Source of the DNA: Actinostola sp. cb2023
Taxonomy: Eukaryota; Cnidaria; Anthozoa; Actiniaria; Actinostolidae
DNA length: 64,000 bases
Assembly: GCA_033675265.1 (NCBI GenBank)
Contig: JAUJYZ010000647.1
Coordinates: 124,001 to 188,000, forward strand
Direction: 5' to 3'
The notes below the pieces were generated by a model. It worked only from the letters and a program-made list of their open reading frames with translations, did not search any database and had not been told where the DNA came from. Position numbers and translations under genes: made by a program. This document shows positions 56,736 through 64,000 of this stretch, piece after piece; position 1 is the first letter of the stretch, and every line of letters starts with the position of its first letter.

Positions 56736-57733
56736 CAGTGTGAACGCGCCCTAATACATCGTGGGATTCGATAAGTAATATACAATATTCGCGTCAGATC
56801 TGTATGGGAGGGATTTAAAACTCTCGCTTACGGCTGATATTGTATATAATACATATTCCCCTGATACTCTTCAAATGAATTTGATTATTTTGTCCATAAA
56901 GAAACTATAAATAGTTCTAAAACACTTCACCAAAAATTAAAAACATCAGATGATATATAATCACTAAGCATTATTAAGTTAGGGAGTCAGTGACTACATC
57001 AACTTTCTTAGTCCTCATCGAATAGACTCAGGACCATGATAGCTGTAGCCAATTCTGAGTTAAAGTACCTGTAGTGGATCTGAAACACAGCAGCAACACA
57101 CAGTTTAGAAGGTACATGGAGATTAAATCGGCCAGATGCTTTAGTTTGAAAACTTTCAAGGATCACTGATCTCTTGTTCTGATCCAGCAACTTTTTGACT
57201 GCATTTTAATGCAAATTGGTCTCGAAAATTCCAACGACAAAATTCGCACAGTAGGATGCCCTACTACAAACAAACATGGTATTTTTTATGTCGTGACGTC
57301 TGATTTAATTAAAGCTGACACGGGTCGTGTATGCCGGATTCATCGCACATAATTTTAATATTCTCGGCGACATTTTCTCGCCGATGCAAGAATTTGGGCT
57401 GTTACGGATGATTGACAAACTCCTGTCGAGCAATACGACAAAGAGCACAAAGGTGCTAAATTTGTCAACGAGAGGGAGGGTGGGTGGGACGACATCTGCA
57501 TCCCAACTCGCATAATTAATTATATCTTATATAATGTTCATTACGTCATCGCACGGGATAATGAATATTAATAGGGTATGGATAGTCAAATAGAAACAAC
57601 AGCAAACAATGGTATTAGAGTCTGCTAATGCAGACTGGTACCTAGTCGTTACTTACCGTGGAAAGGGAAGTAACCGGACCGGAAAGCGCGCAAAGGCGCT
57701 TGGGAAGGAGGGACGCAAGCCCACATTCCTAGT

Positions 57734-57897
57734 AAGAGAAGCGACTGGGAACGAGTCTGCTGCTAATGTCTATTTGTTTAATAACTACTTCACAGGTTGA
57801 GAAATCACTCTAGCTGACCATTACATAAGAACTGAAACTTTGGATTCTGCTAATGTAAATGTAGGAAATACTGAATAAAACTAGTTAGATCAGTTTG
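57734..57897. other. palindrome spacer
   Basis: About 164 bp of unique, non-palindromic sequence between the arms, with no ORF of note. Confidence 0.8.
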
Positions 57898-58897
57898 CTA
57901 GGAATGTGTGGGCTTGCGTCCCTCCTTCCCAAGCGCCTTTTGCGCGCTTTCCGGTCCGGTTACTTCCCTTTCCACGGTAAGTAACGACTAGGTACCAGTC
58001 TGCATTAGCAGACTCTAATACCATTGTTTGCTGTTGTTTCTATTTGACTATCCATACCCTATTAATATTCATTATCCCGTGCGATGACGTAATGAACATT
58101 ATATAAGATATAATTAATTATGCGAGTTGGGATGCAGATGTCGTCCCACCCACCCTCCCTCTCGTTGACAAATTTAGCACCTTTGTGCTCTTTGTCGTAT
58201 TGCTCGACAGGAGTTTGTCAATCATCCGTAACAGCCCAAATTCTTGCATCGGCGAGAAAATGTCGCCGAGAATATTAAAATTATGTGCGATGAATCCGGC
58301 ATACACGACCCGTGTCAGCTTTAATTAAATCAGACGTCACGACATAAAAAATACCATGTTTGTTTGTAGTAGGGCATCCTACTGTGCGAATTTTGTCGTT
58401 GGAATTTTCGAGACCAATTTGCATTAAAATGCAGTCAAAAAGTTGCTGGATCAGAACAAGAGATCAGTGATCCTTGAAAGTTTTCAAACTAAAGCATCTG
58501 GCCGATTTAATCTCCATGTACCTTCTAAACTGTGTGTTGCTGCTGTGTTTCAGATCCACTACAGGTACTTTAACTCAGAATTGGCTACAGCTATCATGGT
58601 CCTGAGTCTATTCGATGAGGACTAAGAAAGTTGATGTAGTCACTGACTCCCTAACTTAATAATGCTTAGTGATTATATATCATCTGATGTTTTTAATTTT
58701 TGGTGAAGTGTTTTAGAACTATTTATAGTTTCTTTATGGACAAAATAATCAAATTCATTTGAAGAGTATCAGGGGAATATGTATTATATACAATATCAGC
58801 CGTAAGCGAGAGTTTTTAAATCCCTCCCATACAGATCTGACGCGAATATTGTATATTACTTATCGAATCCCACGATGTATTAGGGCGCGTTCACACT

Positions 58898-59013
58898 GGG
58901 GTTCTAGATCGATCTGAGATCGATCTGAGATCGATCTAGAAAAAAAAATTGCGTTCACACTTGGATCGATCTGAGATCGATCTCAGATCGATCTCAGATC
59001 GATCTGAGTCCAC
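58898..59013. repeat. GATCGATCTGA palindromic array (right arm)
   Basis: Mirror of 56620-56735, including flanking GCGTTCACAC motifs. Confidence 0.85.
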
Positions 59014-59058
59014 TTTGGATTTGCGTTCACACTGGATACTTGAAAAGTTGTTATTTTT

Positions 59059-59118
59059 GGGAGAATAGGTAAGACGTTGGACTACGACGCAGAAGTCTCG
59101 GGTTCGAATCCCAGTCAA
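59059..59118 (+). pseudogene. tRNA-Arg(ACG)-like sequence, possible SINE head
   Basis: GGACTACGACGCAGAAGTC followed by CGGGTTCGAATCCCAG gives an anticodon-arm-like segment with ACG and a perfect B-box/T-arm. The upstream part (GAGAATAGGTAAGACG) resembles a degenerate A-box region, but the acceptor and anticodon stems pair poorly, so a functional tRNA is unlikely. A T-rich run follows at about 59135-59155. Confidence 0.5.
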
Positions 59119-60719
59119 ATGTAGTATCAATAATTCTTTTTTTTTTCTTTCTTTCTTCTGTTTCTCTGAGTTAGATTTGCTCTATGGTGAAAATTTTCAA
59201 TGTTAGTAGAATGATTTCGTATTAAACTCGTTTTTATATGGTCATGATTCTGCTTATATGTAAATTAGTTTGTGAACATTCATGAGCAGTACGCTCGAGT
59301 GATGCACGTGATTATTCGTGATGTTGTACCACAACATTGCGGGATCATTGGAATCATGCCTTTGCTGCTTGTAAACGTGGCGTATATTGCTTTTGAAAAT
59401 GACCAGGCTTAGATGGCGCTGTCTAGTGTAGTCTACATAGCTTTGGTTTGTGTAGGCCGTTTATGACTTCCACAGAAAAATCGTGTGACTTGTCTTGCGA
59501 AAAGGTGCTTGAAATTAAGCGCTCGCCCCAAAATGTCGCAAGTCCTGCACGTGGCCTGTTGGGTGAACGCTCAAAATAAGGCCATACCGCCCCCTCCCCC
59601 AGCTTATAAGCCTTCCCGGTTATAGGCCCATATACTTTCAAACAACAACAATTGCCGTTGATAAGCCCACCCATAAACCATTACGAACTTGTATAAGCAC
59701 AGGGCTTATAAGTTGCAGTTTACGCGGTGATATATTGACAAACTGATGAGTCCCCGCAGGAAATACAAATAATAATTATTTGGATTATTTCAAGTTTGCT
59801 CAAAAAGCGCCATTATATCTTGTTTCAGTTGTTGCGCTTTGAACATCCAACCTAACGGCCGTCTACACGGTTCCGGACGAATTTGTAACCGTTCAAAAAG
59901 TTGTACGTTTAGGCGTTCCGTTCACACGGAACTGTGCTATACGCGGCTTTTCCATCACCGTACGAGCCGTGATACAATAAATGACCGTCTATCTATTTTC
60001 GCATTTCTTTAAAAATGTAAATTGTGACTGACTAGCCCTACGGGGAATATTAAATAAAACATATGTATGTCATTGCCAGAAATCAGAGACATTTTGCGTC
60101 TACGATTATTTGTGTCAGCGGAGTTACCCAGAATCAAAAGATTATGCTCAAATTCATGTAAACTATGTGAAATCTGAATCACAAACTAATAGTGTGAAGC
60201 GATCTTGATCATACATCCTCTACATTTTAAAATAATTGCAAATTTCGCAAAAAGATACGAAAATGGTATTTACCACAGGAAGCCCAAAGTTGAACCCCCT
60301 CCCCTCTGCTCCCCTCCATCGTCTCTCCTATTTCTCGCTTTTTGAGCCTAACTCAGCTAACTATCTCTGGGTTTCCTGTGTAATCTAACAGGCCAGGCTA
60401 CTTATGTAAACATGGCGATCCAAATAATCTTGACAGAAGCGTTTACCGAGTGAAAAACAACGGTGAAAACAGTATATTTACTCAGTATGCTTCTGTATCG
60501 GCGAAAGTGGAATTTAGCTTATCTTTGGCTGGACTTTGTCATATTAGAAGTGGAATTTATGGCCAAACAAGTGTGATATTCTGTGAGTTTAGATGACGTC
60601 CTTTCGAACTGGCTATCGGGAAAGTGTGTACCACGCTCGACGAAGCTGCTACCGGACTCCAACTTTTAGGAATTTACTCAATTTGGCGGCCTTTTACAGT
60701 AAATGACAGAGGTGAGATG

Positions 60720-60965
60720 TTGTTGAGAGAGCGATTTTTGAAATCGATTTTGTCATACTTTATTTTCGCTTGATTGTAAGAAGTGTACTCGATTCGAGCA
60801 CCCAAAACATTAAACTTGTGAATTAGCTATCGGGAGTTTGCATCCGAAGTTTAGTTCTTCAGATATTTCTGATTTTCTCTGTTTTGCCATACATTTCTAC
60901 CACGGGCTTGCTGTCGGTGCTATGCAAAGGTCAACGATCGAGCGTAGTATCTGTTAATCAAGAAA
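60720..60965 (+). promoter_or_regulatory. LINE 5' UTR region, right copy
   Basis: The sequence leading to the ORF1 start; the LINE 5' boundary is not marked by any target duplication I can see. Confidence 0.3.
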
Positions 60966-62175
60966 ATGCAGTCAAGTTCCTACATTGGTGGTAGAAGAGC
61001 ATGCTCAGTTCGCTTGGCGTTGGAACACGACGTCACAAGAAAAGTTTCGCCAACAGACGTGATTGAATTCCTGTACAGTGAAGCCGCATGCGAAGAAGGG
61101 GCGATCAAGTGCGTACAAGTAGACAGCTAGGGACGGGTCAATTGTGGTAACGTTCGAGTCTCAAGAATATGTAGAAAAAATATTGGATCTGGGGATGCTG
61201 ACGATCAATGGTTACCCGGTGGTGGTGTCAAGCGTGGATGCACGGAGGCGGTATGTGAAGATATACTATCTACCATACGAAGTCAGTAATCAACAATTAC
61301 AAGCAGCCTTATCGGAGTACGGCCATGTTTACCATGTGCGAAGGGATTTGTGCTATGACTTCAAAGAAATTGAGAGTGGGGTCAGAACAGTGACAATGAC
61401 AGTGAACAAGGAGGTCCCAAGCTTTCTTAAAGTAATGGGCAGTGAAGTCAAGGTCTACTACCGAGGACAACGACAAACGTGTCGCAAATGTGGCAGTGCA
61501 TCCCACTTTGCAAAAGACTGCCCCAACACGCAGTGCTTTCGCTGCCATGGTTTGGGGCACGTTTCTAGGGAGTGTACGATGGTGGAGAGATGTGAACGAT
61601 GTGGGGAAGAGGGCCACACAAGCTGGTCCTGCAAGGCGGCGTTTAAATTTACGGCACCAAGTAAGGTCGTGGATTCGCAATCGACCGCAGAAGCGCATCA
61701 AGGCAGGCAGCAAAGCCAACTCAGTTCGCCGTTGGGCTTCGTGTTCGCTCCTCCGAGCCAGATATGGAGCACGGCAGAAGTGGAAACACCGATTAAAGGA
61801 ACGAGTAGTTGTACGGAGGACGCAGAGTCGGGAACAGGAGCAACCCAAGAACTGTACACCCCACAGAGCTCAACAAACACGGTGGAAAGTAAGGGACCGG
61901 CGGAAATTGTGGAGGAGATGATCAAGGTGATGAAACATCCACCAAAAGATGATACGGAGACGGATAACATGCTGTCAGGAGGGTCTGATTCAGAGTCGGC
62001 GATAGGCGAGGGAGATGGACAAGATAACATGTCGTCGGTGGAGTCGGATATTGAGTCAGATATGGAGGCGGTGTCGGGTACAGCAAAGCGGCCGGCTTCG
62101 CCAGTGACGAGCCCGAGGGCAAAGCTCAAGAGGGACATGGAGGAGATTGAGTCGGTAGTCAAGCAGAGACGTTAG
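60966..62175 (+). pseudogene. LINE ORF1, right palindrome copy
   Basis: ATG at 60966. The first 57 residues end at a TAG (61129) with a one-base frame change. From about 61132 an open frame of more than 340 residues runs to 62175. It covers the VTFESQEYVEKIL region, the RRM-like YYLPYEVSNQQLQ, three CCHC knuckles (the third, CERCGEEGHTSWSC, in frame here), and an acidic Ser/Asp-rich tail ending KQRR. It binds RNA in the LINE particle. It differs from the left copy by a 2-bp deletion that restores the downstream frame, so only the N-terminal break, shared by both arms, remains. Confidence 0.88.
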
Positions 62176-63184
62176 TTTTTATTGGTAAGCGCTGCTTTAG
62201 TTGTTGAAAAGTTTTAGTCGAGTAACTATTTAGCTAGGTTTTTCGTAACTTGAATATTTAAATGAGTGTAGTATGTAAATGTCTCTGTTAACTTCATGGC
62301 TAATTTAAACCTATCATCGCACAGAAATTTGTGTCACATCCGGGATTTTATCCTAATTATATGCTAGACCCAATCCCATTACGGCACTCAGCCACTCGAT
62401 CTTCGTACAATTTACAGTAAAATCGAAGAAAGTCAATGTTTAGGCTGTCATTTACAAATGAACCAGTGATCTACGATAAATTGTAACAACGGAATACAAA
62501 ATACTTGCGACTGAAGTTTACTTGCCAAGTTATTGATTGTAAATATCCTTTCGTCTTCTAGCGACTTTTTCAGGGTGAATGTCAGGTCTCCGTAGTGTTA
62601 GAATGTATGGGATTTCATCATGCCAGCAGTTTGATCGATTCCTGTTGCTCAGCCTTGCGAAATACAACAATTGTAACACTTGAATTTTGGTGCCCCGACA
62701 TAGCTCTATTGCTTCCAATATCAAGCTTTCTTCCATACCAATGTTCACTAGCGACTTTTCTTGAAGTTCTGTTTTATACCAACGAAGCGAAGCAGTCGAA
62801 AATGTCAAATTACGAGACGATTTTTAGCTTCAAAACACTTCCATCGGCTGCCATTTTACTCTGACCTTGCAGCCTAGCCTCCATTGCTATAGCTACAGAA
62901 ATTTAAGCACCAGTTTCTTTTTTAACACGGATAAAATAAGCCGCGAAGTAAGGGGAATTTATGACATTGGAGCGAGCGTTTGGCCGGGCAGAACTGGGTT
63001 CCAGTTTAAGAAAATAACCCGCGAAATTCACTATAAGCTCCCAATAAAAGCTTTTCCCACCAAATTTTCGATACATTTTCTATTTTAGGGGGAAACTCTG
63101 AGATTTAAATAAGGATCGTGTATCGTTTCTTCAAATGCAACGTATTTTAAGGATATGACCGATTTGTATGGGTAATTCTGTGCG
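62176..63184. other. region between LINE ORF1 and ORF2 (right copy)
   Basis: Mirror of 52449-53457; no gene identified. Confidence 0.5.
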
Positions 63185-64000
63185 ATGTTGTCTTGTAATG
63201 TTCGGGGTGTGGCAACAGTGGCGAGGCGAGATGTAAAATGTCCAGTATTGTCTAAGTGGAATGTTGTATTTGTACAAGAGTCTTTTGTTTGTAATCAACG
63301 GAAAGCTGAGCGGTTTGGAAAGGCATGGAAAGGTAAATGTTATTGGAGTTTTGGTGAGGTGAGGAGTGCGGGTGTAGGGATTTTGTTGAGCGATCGTGTG
63401 AGTTTAGATGTTTTGGACGTTCGTCGAGATACTGAGGGGAGAGTGTTGAGTTTGTTAGTCAAATGGGGGAATGTAAGATATACTTTTCTGTGTGTGTATG
63501 CGCCAGTGAATGTTAGCGATCGTAAATTGTTTTTTCAAGGGCTTCATGATTATGTGTTTGCAAACTCGTACTGTATAATGGGGGGGGATTTTAATTGTGT
63601 GTTGGAGAGTAGAGATACAACGGCGACGACAGGAACAAATAGAGCTGGGGGCGAGGAATTGAAGACGTTTTTGAGGGATTTTAAATTGTCTGATGTTTGG
63701 GTGTCTGTGCATGGTCGTACTGTTTCGTTTACATGGATGGGTCAGGGAATAGGATCGAGGTTAGATCGGTTTTATGTGTCAAAGGATTTAGTGGATGTTG
63801 TAACTGGCTGTTTTGTAGAAGTGTTAGGAGTATCGGATCATGATGGTGTTGTGTTGTCTTTGAATCGTAGTGTGGGTTGTAAAAGCAAAGGGCTGTGGAA
63901 ATTTAATAATGGGTTGTTGGAGGATAGTGAGTTTGTAAAGAGTATGAGAAAGTGGATAAGGCAATATTTAGAACGAAACAAGGGGGAGAGGGTAGGGGTA
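63185..64000 (+). pseudogene. LINE ORF2, right copy, cut by the window edge
   Basis: Start MLSCNVRGVATVARRD at 63185. Only the endonuclease (QESFVCNQRK, GGDFNCVLESRD, then SDHDGVVLSL near 63836) and the first part of the linker are inside the window. Identical to the left copy as far as I compared. Confidence 0.9.

Larger units (their letters stand above)
51633..57733. repeat. left arm of a very large palindrome
   Basis: Positions x and 115633-x match as reverse complements from the centre outward to the window edge. Examples: the frame at 57008-57190 mirrors 58443-58625, and 51921-52178 mirrors 63455-63712. I found only small indels between arms (near 54040, 56107, 56365, 57683 and 57724), no substitution in the stretches compared. 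Confidence 0.9.
54711..57733. other. non-coding outer part of the left arm
   Basis: No gene. It contains the tRNA-like segment, the GATCGATC array and TIR-like GTGTGAACGC motifs (56606, 56673, 56739). Confidence 0.5.
57898..64000. repeat. right arm of the palindrome (runs off the window)
   Basis: Reverse complement of 51633-57733, continuing to the last base, so the outer boundary is unseen. Confidence 0.9.

Noticed and set aside
61309..61848. 179-residue minus frame opposite LINE ORF1
   Set aside because: Complement of the zinc-knuckle region; shadow of the real frame.
1..64000. CRISPR array, prophage, operon or secondary-metabolite cluster
   Set aside because: No spaced direct repeats, bacterial promoters, ribosome-binding sites or operon layout; the content is eukaryotic.

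Overview
The window looks like repeat-dominated nuclear DNA of an invertebrate animal, most likely a cnidarian such as a stony coral or anemone. The grounds are a moderately AT-rich composition, a symmetric phase-1 thrombospondin type-1 (TSP1) exon with consensus splice sites, and a transposon mix typical of such genomes: Ty3/gypsy, BEL/Pao, tyrosine-recombinase (DIRS-group) and APE-type LINE retrotransposons, plus many foldback DNA elements. I see no operons, CRISPR array or plasmid features. Almost every recognisable coding stretch belongs to a mobile element, and most are broken. The species call is inference.

Layout. 1-3.7 kb: a terminal-inverted-repeat element with a 7-bp target duplication, a fragment of a protein family I associate with polinton/adintovirus-like elements, and minisatellites. 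3.7-18.3 kb: one nest of insertions. The outermost layer is a minus-strand Ty3/gypsy element (LTR 18004-18340, SCAN-like gag, protease, then integrase). Its protease-integrase linker is split by a second minus-strand LTR element (4904-15372) with 100-bp LTRs, a TCTTC target duplication and Mag-like RT/RNase H. That element is itself full of foldback elements, and further insertions (4327-4788, 15949-16437) hit the outer one. 18.3-24.6 kb: small foldback elements, a THAP-domain fragment and two short possible first exons of host genes.

24.6-30.1 kb: a plus-strand 5'-truncated BEL/Pao element whose 3' LTR is split by a foldback element. 30.8-38.5 kb: a TTAA-flanked element, then a foldback element whose left arm carries a 4.1-kb DIRS/Ngaro-like retrotransposon. 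38.6-47.4 kb: mostly non-coding, with the TSP1 exon and another possible exon on the minus strand, perhaps parts of one secreted or adhesion-type gene (inference).

47.5-64 kb: a Tx1/L1-like LINE ORF1 fragment (47502-48383), then a full-size minus-strand LINE (about 48.47-54.7 kb). The LINE runs into a palindrome centred near 57816. Arms 51633-57733 and 57898-64000 are nearly identical, so the LINE reappears in mirror image at the right edge. The arm differences I found are all small indels in short runs, so a very recent inverted duplication and an assembly artefact both remain possible.

The main result is the insertion stratigraphy: layered, dateable insertions with target duplications, several of them TTAA-flanked foldback elements.
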